NCBI RefSeq assembly: GCF_021699055.1
Contig: NZ_SSXC01000032.1
Location: 1 to 40,095 of the forward strand
Direction: 5' to 3'
Origin: Blastococcus sp. MG754426
Lineage (GTDB): Bacteria > Actinomycetota > Actinomycetes > Mycobacteriales > Geodermatophilaceae
DNA: 40,095 bases
Under the pieces are notes generated by a model that did not search any database, had not been told where the DNA came from, and saw only the letters and a program-made list of their open reading frames with translations. How positions within the stretch are numbered: position 1 is the stretch's first letter; every line of letters begins with the position of its first letter. The position numbers and the translations under genes were made by a program. Positions 33,482 through 40,095 of the stretch are shown here, piece after piece.

Positions 33482-34899
33482 CAGTCGACCTCCCGGCAGT
33501 CCACCCCCGGCACGGGGGCCGAGGTGGTCCGTGCCGACGTCGGGGCGGCCACCTCGTCCTCGAGCGCCGGGGCCTCGGGCAGGGCGGCGTCGCCGGGGGC
33601 GGGCTCCTGGGCGGTCGTCGGGCTCGCCGCCGGGGGCGTCGGCGTGCCGGTGGGCGTGGTGGCGCCGGTGGCACCGGTGGTCGTCCGGCAGATCGGCAGC
33701 CGCTGGTCGGCCAGCGCGGAGACGATCCGCTCGGCGTCGGCGGAGTCGTCCGCGGTGATGCTCCCGAGCACCCGGTTGCGCGCGGCCGGCGTCAGGTCGG
33801 CGAGCGCGAGGTCGGTGCCCCGGTCGAGGCGGTGCAGGTCCATCCCCAGGAAGGAGACGTCGAGGCCGCGGAAGACGGCCACCTGCCGGTCGTCGCCGGA
33901 GCCGTTCACCCCCACGAACCAGTTGTTGAGCGCCCAGAAGTACATGCCGATCGCCCCTGCCACCAGCACGGTGAGAAGGGCCCCCGCCACCAGGAGGATG
34001 CGCACCGGGCGGCGGCGGGCGGAGGGGCCGCCGCCCGTCGGCAGCGTGGGTGTCGGCGGCGGAGCGGCGGCCTGGTCGGCGAGGGCCGCCCGGCCGGCGG
34101 CCGACCGCGGATCCACCTCGCGCTGCCCGACGTTGTCGCCCGCGGCGCCGTCGACGACCGGGTCGAAGCGGCCGTTGCTGCCGGTGTCCTCGAGGACGTC
34201 GGCGACGATCACGGTGATGTTGTCCGGCCCGCCGCTGCGCAGCGCCAGCTCGACGAGCCGGTCGGCGGTCGCCTCCGGGTCGGGGTTCTGCAGCGCCTCG
34301 GCGAGGGTCTCCTCGCTGACGACGCCCGAGAGGCCGTCGGAGCACAGCAGGTAGCGGTCGCCGGCGCGCGCCTCGCGCATGGAGAGGTCGGGTTCCACCT
34401 CCTGCCCGTTGAGGGCGCGCAGCAGCAGGGAGCGCTGCGGGTGGTGGTTGGCCTCCTCCGGCGTGATCCGGCCGTCGTCGATCAGCGTCTGCACGAAGGT
34501 GTCGTCGTGGGTGATCTGGGTGAACTGGCCGTCGCGCAGCAGGTAGGCGCGCGAGTCGCCGACGTGGCAGAGCGCCAGCCGACCGCCCGCGAACAGGATC
34601 GCGGTGAGCGTGGTGCCCATGCCCTCGAGCTGCGGGGACTCCCGGATCACCTCGCGCAGGTGCTCGCTGCCCTCGTGGACGGCGGAGCGCAGCGACTGCA
34701 GCATGTCGCCGGTGGGGGTGTCGTCGTCGAGGTGCTCGAGGGCGGCGATCACCACCTTGCTCGCGATGTCTCCGGCGGCGTGGCCGCCCATGCCGTCGGC
34801 CACGGCCAGCAACCGGGGCCCGGCGTAGACCGAGTCCTGGTTGTTGCCGCGGATGAGGCCGCGGTCCGAGCGCGCGGCGTAGCGGAGGACCAACGTCAC
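33481..34899 (-). CDS. pstP: PP2C-family serine/threonine phosphatase PstP
   Basis: A 472-residue phosphatase that reverses PknA/PknB signalling. The metal-dependent domain (about 1-240) shows SDRGLIRGNNQDSVYAGPRL, VADGMGGHAAGD, CHVGDSRAYLLRDGQ, LLCSDGLSGVV and GGPDNITVIVADV, with all metal-binding Asp residues. One transmembrane helix (ILLVAGALLTVLVAGAIGMY) leads to an extracellular domain of about 190 residues ending in a Thr/Ala/Pro tail. GTG start at 34899 overlaps the fhaB stop (GTGA), and was preferred over a start inside fhaB. It lies between fhaB and rodA as in mycobacteria. Confidence 0.97.
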   Translation of the reverse strand: MTLVLRYAARSDRGLIRGNNQDSVYAGPRLLAVADGMGGHAAGDIASKVVIAALEHLDDDTPTGDMLQSLRSAVHEGSEHLREVIRESPQLEGMGTTLTAILFAGGRLALCHVGDSRAYLLRDGQFTQITHDDTFVQTLIDDGRITPEEANHHPQRSLLLRALNGQEVEPDLSMREARAGDRYLLCSDGLSGVVSEETLAEALQNPDPEATADRLVELALRSGGPDNITVIVADVLEDTGSNGRFDPVVDGAAGDNVGQREVDPRSAAGRAALADQAAAPPPTPTLPTGGGPSARRRPVRILLVAGALLTVLVAGAIGMYFWALNNWFVGVNGSGDDRQVAVFRGLDVSFLGMDLHRLDRGTDLALADLTPAARNRVLGSITADDSADAERIVSALADQRLPICRTTTGATGATTPTGTPTPPAASPTTAQEPAPGDAALPEAPALEDEVAAPTSARTTSAPVPGVDCREVD

Positions 34900-35354
34900 G
34901 AACGCAGCTCCAGTGCGGTCTGGCCGATGCGGATCGGCTGGCCGGGGGCGACCTGCAGCGGGCCCTGCACGCGCTGCTGGTCCAGGTAGGTGCCGTTGGT
35001 GGAGCCGAGGTCCTCGACGTACCACTGACCGCCCCGGTTGGTCAGGCGGGCGTGCCGGGAGCTGGCGAAGTCGTCGGTGAGGACCAGCGTCGAGTCGTCG
35101 GCGCGGCCGATGAGGATCGGCTGGTCACCGAGGGTGATCTTGGTCCCGGTCAGCGGTCCGGCGGTGACCACCAGCGACTTGGGGCCGCGGTGCCCGCGCT
35201 TCTTCGGGGTGGCGGCACGCGGCGGGACGGTGGCGACGCGACCGGGGCGGCCGCCGAACAGGTCGGCCCGCACCACGCGGAACGCGGCGAAGATGAACAG
35301 CCACAGCAGCAGCAGGAAGCCGAAGCGGAAGATCTGGACGACGAGCTCGGTCAC
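34896..35354 (-). CDS. fhaB: FHA-domain membrane protein FhaB (FipA)
   Basis: A 152-residue protein, close to the 155 residues of mycobacterial FhaB. One N-terminal helix (LVVQIFRFGFLLLLWLFIFA) anchors it. A basic linker (ATPKKRGHRGPKSL) leads into an FHA domain (about 65-150). The phosphothreonine-binding residues are in ILIGRADDSTLVL, SSRHARLTNRGGQWYVEDLG and STNGTYL. FhaB recruits phosphorylated partners, including the kinases and MviN-type wall proteins. The GTG at 35354 matches the family start VTELVVQIFRFGF. Confidence 0.95.
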   Translation of the reverse strand: MTELVVQIFRFGFLLLLWLFIFAAFRVVRADLFGGRPGRVATVPPRAATPKKRGHRGPKSLVVTAGPLTGTKITLGDQPILIGRADDSTLVLTDDFASSRHARLTNRGGQWYVEDLGSTNGTYLDQQRVQGPLQVAPGQPIRIGQTALELRS

Positions 35355-35439
35355 GGGCGCACCCCGCCCTGCACCTGCCCGGCACCGCGGCGGAGCGGCT
35401 GCTCCCGGATCCGGCCCGGCGGCCACCGCACGGGCCCGG

Positions 35440-36258
35440 TCACGCCCCGTCCTGCCGGTAGACGAGCACCGAGTGGCCGATGCGGATCACGTCGCCGTCG
35501 CTGAGCGGCTGCCGGTTGATCCGCCGGCCGTTGACCAGCGTGCCGTTGGTGGAGCCCAGGTCCTCCACGGTGGCGACGTCGCCGTCCAGGACGACGTCGA
35601 CGTGCTTGCGGCTGACGCCGGTGTCGGGGATGCGGATGTCGGCCTCGGTGCCGCGGCCGATGACGTTGCGGCCCGTGGAGAGCTCGTGCCGGGTGCCCGG
35701 GCCGTCGACGACCAGCACGTGCGTCACCGTCGTCCGCGAGCCCGCGCGCCCGACGACGGAGGGGTTCTGCTTGCCGGTGTCGGTGGCCATCCGCCCGCGC
35801 AGCGGTGGGAGCGGGGGCAGCGGCGGGTGGCCGGGCACCGGGACGGAGGCCAGCGGGGGCGCGTCGGCGCGCACGTGCGGCCGGGCCGGGTCGGCGACCT
35901 GGGAGCTGACCTCGAAGACGCCGGTGGTCAGCTCGTCGTCCCGCTCGAGCGCGACGGTGACCTTGTCGAAGACCTGGTAGCCCTCGTCCTCGATGTGCTC
36001 GGTGACCATGTCGGCGAGCTCGCCGGCCAGCTGGTCGGACCACTGGCCCAGGTGCTCGTAGTCGGTCTCGCCGAGGCGGACCACGTAGACGTTGGGCGCC
36101 AGGACCCGGCCCTCACCGAGGATCGAGCGCTGCTCGTCGGCCTCGCGCTGGAGGGCCTTGGCGATCTCGGCGGGGTGGACCTTGCCCTTGAAGAGGCGGG
36201 CGAAGGCCAGGCCGACCATCCCTTCGAGCCGGCGCTCGAAGCGCTGCAGCACACCCAC
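35440..36258 (-). CDS. fhaA: FHA-domain protein FhaA (DUF3662 plus FHA)
   Basis: A 272-residue cytoplasmic protein. The N-terminal DUF3662 domain (VGVLQRFERRLEGMVGLAFA, then LFKGKVHPAEIAKALQREAD) spans about 1-120. A proline-rich linker (PPLASVPVPGHPPLPPLPPL) follows, then an FHA domain at about 175-268. Key residues are in NVIGRGTEADIRI, DTGVSRKHVDVV and EDLGSTNGTLVNGRRI. The mycobacterial protein is about twice as long because of a central repeat region, absent here. FhaA is phosphorylated by PknB and binds the MviN pseudokinase domain. The GTG start has GAGGAG five bases upstream. It leads the fhaA-fhaB-pstP-rodA-pbpA-pknA-pknB cluster. TACGAT on the minus strand at about 36303-36308 is a candidate -10. 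Confidence 0.95.
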   Translation of the reverse strand: MGVLQRFERRLEGMVGLAFARLFKGKVHPAEIAKALQREADEQRSILGEGRVLAPNVYVVRLGETDYEHLGQWSDQLAGELADMVTEHIEDEGYQVFDKVTVALERDDELTTGVFEVSSQVADPARPHVRADAPPLASVPVPGHPPLPPLPPLRGRMATDTGKQNPSVVGRAGSRTTVTHVLVVDGPGTRHELSTGRNVIGRGTEADIRIPDTGVSRKHVDVVLDGDVATVEDLGSTNGTLVNGRRINRQPLSDGDVIRIGHSVLVYRQDGA

Positions 36259-36432
36259 AGTCGCTCCTCTGCGCTCGCCGGACGTCCCGCTCTGCCATCC
36301 GTGATCGTAGCCGGGCCGGGCGCGGCTGACCGCCCAGGAAGCCGCGACGCCCGACACGTCGTGTCCGCGTGCGCCGCGGCGGCACCCCTCGGCGGCGGAC
36401 CGCCGCGCGGCTGCTACTGTTCTCCCTCGCCA

Positions 36433-36518
36433 GGGCAAGTGGCGGAATGGCAGACGCGCACGGTTCAGGTCCGTGTGTCCGAAAGGACGTGGGGGTTCAA
36501 CTCCCCCCTTGCCCACCA
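36433..36518 (+). tRNA. leuT: tRNA-Leu (CAG), CCA encoded
   Basis: A class II tRNA of 86 bases including CCA. Acceptor arms are GGGCAAG and CTTGCCC with A73. The anticodon stem CACGG/CCGTG has loop TTCAGGT (CAG at 36466-36468). A long variable arm (TGTCCGAAAGGACGT) and T-arm GGGGGTTCAACTCCCCC complete the fold. TACTGT at 36415-36420 is a likely -10. The gene diverges from fhaA. Confidence 0.97.
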
Positions 36519-36523
36519 GGCAG

Positions 36524-36557
36524 ACAGCGGCCCCCGGGATCTCCCGGGGGCCGCTGT
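36524..36557. terminator. Bidirectional terminator between tRNA-Leu and GGDEF/EAL gene
   Basis: A perfect 16-bp stem ACAGCGGCCCCCGGGA / TCCCGGGGGCCGCTGT with two-base loop lies six bases beyond the tRNA and 22 bases from the convergent gene's stop. Confidence 0.85.
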
Positions 36558-36578
36558 CGTGTCCGGGCGGTCACCTGC

Positions 36579-39458
36579 TCAGCGCGGCGCCGGGGCGCTG
36601 CCCGCGCGCTCGAGGAGGAGCCCGCGGACGGCGGCGGGCTCGGCAGGACGGCCGAACAGGTAGCCCTGGCCCCGGCTGCACGCCATGCCCTGCAGCGCCT
36701 CGGCCTGGCTGCACGTCTCCACGCCCTCGGCGACGACGCGGAGGCCGAGGCCGTGGGCGAGGCCGACGATCCCGGCGACCAGCGGGGAGGAGGGCGCAGA
36801 CCCGGTCAGCTGGGAGGTGAAGGACCGGTCGATCTTCAGCTCGCTCACCGGCAGCCGCTGGAGCTGGGCCAGCGAGGAGTACCCGGTCCCGAAGTCGTCC
36901 ACGGAGATCCCGACGCCGAGTGCGCGGAGGTGTTCCAGGTGGCCGTGGCTGGTGGCGACCTCGGTGAGCACCTGGCTCTCGGTCACCTCCAGCGTCAGCG
37001 ACCGGGCCGGCAACCCCGTCTCGGCCAGGACGCGCTGCACCGATGCGGCGAAGTCCGGATCGGTGAGCTGGACGGCGGAGACGTTGACGGCCACCTCCAG
37101 CTCCAGCCCGTCCGACCGCCAGTCCGCGACGGTCCGGCAGGCTTCGCGGAGCACGTGGTCGCCGATCTCGCGGATGCGACCGCTGGCCTCGGCGATGGGC
37201 ACGAAGCAATCCGGCGGTACGGGCCCGAGCGCTGGGTGCTGCCAGCGCGCGAGAGCCTCGACGGCGACGACCCGTCCGGTGGCGAGGTCGACCTGCGGCT
37301 GCAGGTGCACGACGACCTCCCCGCGCTCCACCGCGCCGTGCAGGTCGGTCTCCAGGCGCAGGTGCTCCCGTACCCGCTGCTCCGGCAGCCCCGGGGACCC
37401 GGACTTGCTGCGGTGCAGATCCTCCTCGGCGCGCTCCAGCAGGTCGTGCGCGAGGTCCCCGGCGGCGTCGGGCAGCCCCCCGGACGACTCGGCCACGGCG
37501 AGGCCGATGGCCAGGTCGACGAAGACCTCGTCGTCCCCCGTCCGTACCGGGGCCGCCAGGGACCGGTGGATCCGGTCGGCCACCTCCCGGGCGCCGGGCC
37601 CCGACGTGCCGGACAGCAGGACGGCGAACTCGTCCCCGCTGAACCGGGCGACGGTGTCCTGGTCGCGGACCGCCGAGCGCAGTCGCCGCGCGACCTCTGC
37701 GAGCACCTCGTCACCAGCGCCGTGCCCGAGGCTGTCGTTGACGCGCTTGAGCCGGCGGACGTCGCAGAAGAGCAGGGCGATGTGGCCGGCCGGCTGGCTC
37801 AGCGCGGTCTGCATCTCGGAGAGGAGGAAGGCGCGGTTCGGCAGGCCGGTGAGCGGGTCGTGTGCGGCCTGGTGCCGGATGTCGTCGAGCAGCTGGGTGT
37901 TGTCCAGCGCCACGCCGGCCAGGCCGGCCAGCCCCCACATCCGCTCGGTGGTCCCGTCGTCGAGCGTGGTCGGTGCTGCGCGGTGCGCCCAGTAGGCGAG
38001 AACGATCCCGACGAGTCGCTCGTCGACCTTGATCGGCACCCCGCCCATGGCGGTGACGCCGAAGTCGCCCAGCACCGCGTCGGCCCACGGTGAGCTCGAC
38101 CGGTCGACGAGCATCGGGGCGCCCACGGCGATCAGCTCGCACAGCTCTCGGCTGTCCTCCGTGCTCGTCACGAAGCCGGCGGCCCGCTCGGCCAGTTCCG
38201 GTGGCCAGCCGCTGAGGCCGGCGATCCGGACGGACTGGGTCCCGGCGTCCCACAGCGCGACGGCGGCGCGGTCGGCACCGCAGAGGCTGGGCACGGCGTC
38301 GGCGATGGTCCGGGCGATCTGGCGAGCCTCGCGGCGTCCGGCGAGCGACCGCGCGACGGTGAGCAGCAGGCGGGCGGTCTCCTCCTGCTCGCGCGCCTCG
38401 GCGAGGGTGGCCGCCATCTCGATGGCGGCCGCCGCGTGCCGGGCGTAGGCGGTGAGCAGCTGGACGTCACCGGGGAAGGTCGCCTGACCGGGCCAGGCGA
38501 CGACGGCGAGGACGCCGTAGTCCCTCGTCCCGGAGGTCACCGGCACGGCGAGGACGGAGGTGCCGCCGACCTCCCGGCAGCCGACCTCGAGCCGTTGGTC
38601 GCCCAGCGCGGCCAGCGCGGAGGAGCCCAGGCCGCGGGAGCGCACGTGCCGCTGCCCATGGGGGAGGCGGACGTCGAGCACGTAGCCCGGGGCGTGCACC
38701 GCGCGGTCCGCACGCTCGGCGACGCGGTCGAGGGTGTCCGCGAGCGAATCCCCGCTGAAGAGGTCGGTGGCGGCCTCCTGGAGGTCGCGCAGCCGCTCCT
38801 CCGCGTCCGCGACCGGCGCGTGGACCGCGCCGAGGGACACCCGGCGGTACCGGCCGCGGCCGCGCCAGCGGGAGCGTGCCTGCTGCTCCTGCCAGGTGAC
38901 GGTGTACTCGCACTGCGGGGCCCCGTCGGCCTGGCACGCCCAGTGCTCGACCACCGCCGGCTCGAGACCGAACAGCACCGGCGCCTTGCGGAGCATCCCG
39001 ATGTTGTAGTCGCAGTCCACGCGACCCGGGTGGTGCGGCGGCAGCACCCGCCAGCTCAGCCGTGCCTTCCCGTCCGTTGCCGACTCGCAGCGGAACACCG
39101 CGGCGGTGTCCAGGCGGGTGGAGATCCGCGAGACCTGGCGGAGCAGCCCGGCGGGGGAGCCGAACGTGGTCAGCACCCGCCGCAGCGCCCTCACCGCGGG
39201 GTCGGACATGGCGGCCTCGCCGAGTGCGAGCCCGACCCGCGGGTCACCGAGCTCCTCGGCGGCCGCGTCGAACAGCCGCAGCTTCTCCGGGTACGTCACC
39301 CGGCCGCGGAGGCTCTGCAGCGGTGTCCGCCGGTCCGCCAGACCCGCGCGGTCGAGCACGCGCTCGACGGCCCTCTCGCCACCCCGCGCGGCGACCACCC
39401 GCAGCAGCAGCCGCGTGGTCACCGTGGAGGTCCCCGCCAGTGCCTTCGTCCCGCCCAC
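36579..39458 (-). CDS. Multidomain sensor GAF-GAF-GGDEF-EAL (c-di-GMP turnover) protein
   Basis: About 959 residues, no membrane helix, so cytoplasmic. Residues 20-190 form an unfamiliar sensor region with a helix (LRLFDAAAEELGDPRVGLAL) and a Cys pair in HWACQADGAPQCEYTVTW. Two GAF-like domains follow (about 220-350 and 360-520). The GGDEF domain reads RFSGDEF (607-611), with the first metal Asp in FCDVRRLKRVNDSLGHG and an intact RDQD I-site. The EAL domain has VEALARW (734-736), NVSAVQL, TLEVTES, DDFGTGYSSL, LKIDRSF and AEGVE, so phosphodiesterase activity is likely; cyclase activity is possible. The start is uncertain: GTG 39458 follows a GGGGGG run, GTG 39422 is also possible, and the open frame extends to a TTG at 39578. 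Confidence 0.92.
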   Translation of the reverse strand: MGGTKALAGTSTVTTRLLLRVVAARGGERAVERVLDRAGLADRRTPLQSLRGRVTYPEKLRLFDAAAEELGDPRVGLALGEAAMSDPAVRALRRVLTTFGSPAGLLRQVSRISTRLDTAAVFRCESATDGKARLSWRVLPPHHPGRVDCDYNIGMLRKAPVLFGLEPAVVEHWACQADGAPQCEYTVTWQEQQARSRWRGRGRYRRVSLGAVHAPVADAEERLRDLQEAATDLFSGDSLADTLDRVAERADRAVHAPGYVLDVRLPHGQRHVRSRGLGSSALAALGDQRLEVGCREVGGTSVLAVPVTSGTRDYGVLAVVAWPGQATFPGDVQLLTAYARHAAAAIEMAATLAEAREQEETARLLLTVARSLAGRREARQIARTIADAVPSLCGADRAAVALWDAGTQSVRIAGLSGWPPELAERAAGFVTSTEDSRELCELIAVGAPMLVDRSSSPWADAVLGDFGVTAMGGVPIKVDERLVGIVLAYWAHRAAPTTLDDGTTERMWGLAGLAGVALDNTQLLDDIRHQAAHDPLTGLPNRAFLLSEMQTALSQPAGHIALLFCDVRRLKRVNDSLGHGAGDEVLAEVARRLRSAVRDQDTVARFSGDEFAVLLSGTSGPGAREVADRIHRSLAAPVRTGDDEVFVDLAIGLAVAESSGGLPDAAGDLAHDLLERAEEDLHRSKSGSPGLPEQRVREHLRLETDLHGAVERGEVVVHLQPQVDLATGRVVAVEALARWQHPALGPVPPDCFVPIAEASGRIREIGDHVLREACRTVADWRSDGLELEVAVNVSAVQLTDPDFAASVQRVLAETGLPARSLTLEVTESQVLTEVATSHGHLEHLRALGVGISVDDFGTGYSSLAQLQRLPVSELKIDRSFTSQLTGSAPSSPLVAGIVGLAHGLGLRVVAEGVETCSQAEALQGMACSRGQGYLFGRPAEPAAVRGLLLERAGSAPAPR

Positions 39459-39637
39459 GGTCCCCCCCGTCCCGTCCGGCCCGGTGCCGGAGCCGGCCCG
39501 GGAGCTCAGCCCTTCGCAGCGGGTATCGACCGATCGCGTCCCGGCTTGAGGCCCCGGATGCGCCCGCCTCCCCCGCAAGGGTCCGGTGGCCCCGCGCGGG
39601 ACGACGGGCCATCACGGTGCCTCGCCCTCACGGGGGG

Positions 39638-40023
39638 TCAGGCCGAGCCGCTCGTCCCCTGCACGAAGGCGGCGGAGTCGTAGTAGGTGCGGACGCCGGT
39701 GAGCCGCTCCTCGTCGCCCTCGATGACCGTGACGCCCCGGTAGGTGAACGGCTTCCCGCTGCGCAGCGTGCCGGTCGACGTCCACTCGAGCGCCGCGCTG
39801 CTCTCCCGATCACGGAGTGGGTGAACGTCGTCTCCAGGTCGCCGAAGACGTTCCGGTAGTCCTCCCAGAAGACCCGGGCGCCGTCCCTGCCGGACGTCTC
39901 GTGGTGCTCGTCGAGCTTGACCAGCCGGGCGTCCTCACCGGTGATCTCGAGCATCGGCCCGACGTCGCGGTCGCTGTCGAGCGTGTGCAGCGCGGCGGTG
40001 AAGCGCTCGGTCATCGAGTGCAC
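39638..40023 (-). pseudogene. SnoaL-like / NTF2-fold protein, frameshifted
   Basis: The first part, from a GTG at 40023 with GGAGGAACC upstream (or ATG at 40014), reads SMTERFTAALHTLDSDRDVG and later DGARVFWEDYRNVFGDLETT, then FTHSVIG. From there the frame turns into basic, Ser/Arg-rich nonsense ending at 39628. In the next frame the family sequence resumes: ESSAALEWTSTGTLRSGKPF, TYRGVTVIEGDEERL and TGVRTYYDSAAFV, stopping at 39638. One base is missing in the G-run at about 39805-39807 (minus strand). The joined protein of about 128 residues is a complete SnoaL-like fold. It could be a real pseudogene or a sequencing error. The function cannot be assigned. Confidence 0.85.
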
Positions 40024-40095
40024 GGTTCCTCCAGGGGCGTCGGTGCGGCCGGGCGGGGTTCGTCCAACCCCGTCGCGCCCTACCCCGTCGTGCCC

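Noticed and set aside
32126..34354. A 742-residue plus-strand open frame opposite rodA and pstP, rich in Gln/Glu/Asp/His
   Set aside because: It is a GC-driven antisense frame over two unmistakable genes; the repeated charged residues mirror hydrophobic helix codons.
27006..36258. The kinase/phosphatase/FHA/PBP cluster as a novel signalling system
   Set aside because: It is the known actinobacterial pknB operon with standard order; only the PknA ectodomain is unusual.

Overview
The window is GC-rich and almost fully coding. It carries the chromosomal replication-origin neighbourhood of an actinobacterium. Gene order (parB-parA-rsmG-jag-yidC-yidD-rnpA-rpmH | dnaA-oriC-dnaN-gnd-recF-dciA | gyrB-gyrA-DUF3566-tRNA-Ile-tRNA-Ala-ppiase-rhomboid-PH protein | crgA-DUF881-trpG | pknB-pknA-pbpA-rodA-pstP-fhaB-fhaA-tRNA-Leu) is that of mycobacteria and relatives. 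Base composition and protein style suggest Geodermatophilaceae (Blastococcus, Geodermatophilus or Modestobacter), but that family call is an inference.

Region 1 (1-4.6 kb, minus strand): the start of parB, then parA, two parS sites, rsmG, and a tightly overlapping rpmH-rnpA-yidD-yidC-jag-rsmG operon for translation, tRNA processing, membrane insertion and rRNA methylation. Region 2 (4.6-15.2 kb, plus strand): a 0.7-kb dnaA leader with a likely promoter and DnaA-box-like sites; dnaA; about 0.9 kb of oriC with one perfect TTGTCCACA box; dnaN; NAD-type gnd; recF; dciA; an unrecognised proline-rich protein; an ABC half-exporter; and a third parS site before gyrB. Region 3 (15.2-23.3 kb): gyrB, gyrA, a DUF3566 membrane protein, an 83-bp tandem duplication, tRNA-Ile(GAT), a 46-residue DLW-39 microprotein, tRNA-Ala(TGC), a cyclophilin, a rhomboid protease with an N-terminal cysteine-rich finger and apparently a CTG start, and a convergent PH-like membrane protein. 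Region 4 (23.4-27 kb): a thiolase, a noncoding stretch rich in DnaA-box-like 9-mers, crgA divergent from a DUF881 gene, and a trpG/pabA-type amidotransferase. Region 5 (27-36.3 kb, minus strand): the cell-wall and division signalling operon (FHA proteins, PP2C phosphatase, RodA/PBP pair, kinases PknA and PknB). PknA here has an unusual PASTA-like ectodomain. Region 6 (36.4-40.1 kb): tRNA-Leu(CAG), a large multidomain GAF-GGDEF-EAL protein, and a SnoaL-like gene broken by a one-base frameshift.

Together the genes run chromosome initiation, origin segregation, topology control, and coordination of cell-wall synthesis with division. No CRISPR array, prophage, insertion sequence or defence island is visible. 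I do not see a clearly new multi-gene system. The observations most worth following are noncoding: a shared 16-mer hairpin motif behind dnaA and gyrB (related copy behind gnd), the 83-bp duplication before tRNA-Ile, and the box-rich region before crgA. On the protein side, the PASTA-like PknA and the two-cysteine sensor region of the GGDEF/EAL protein stand out.
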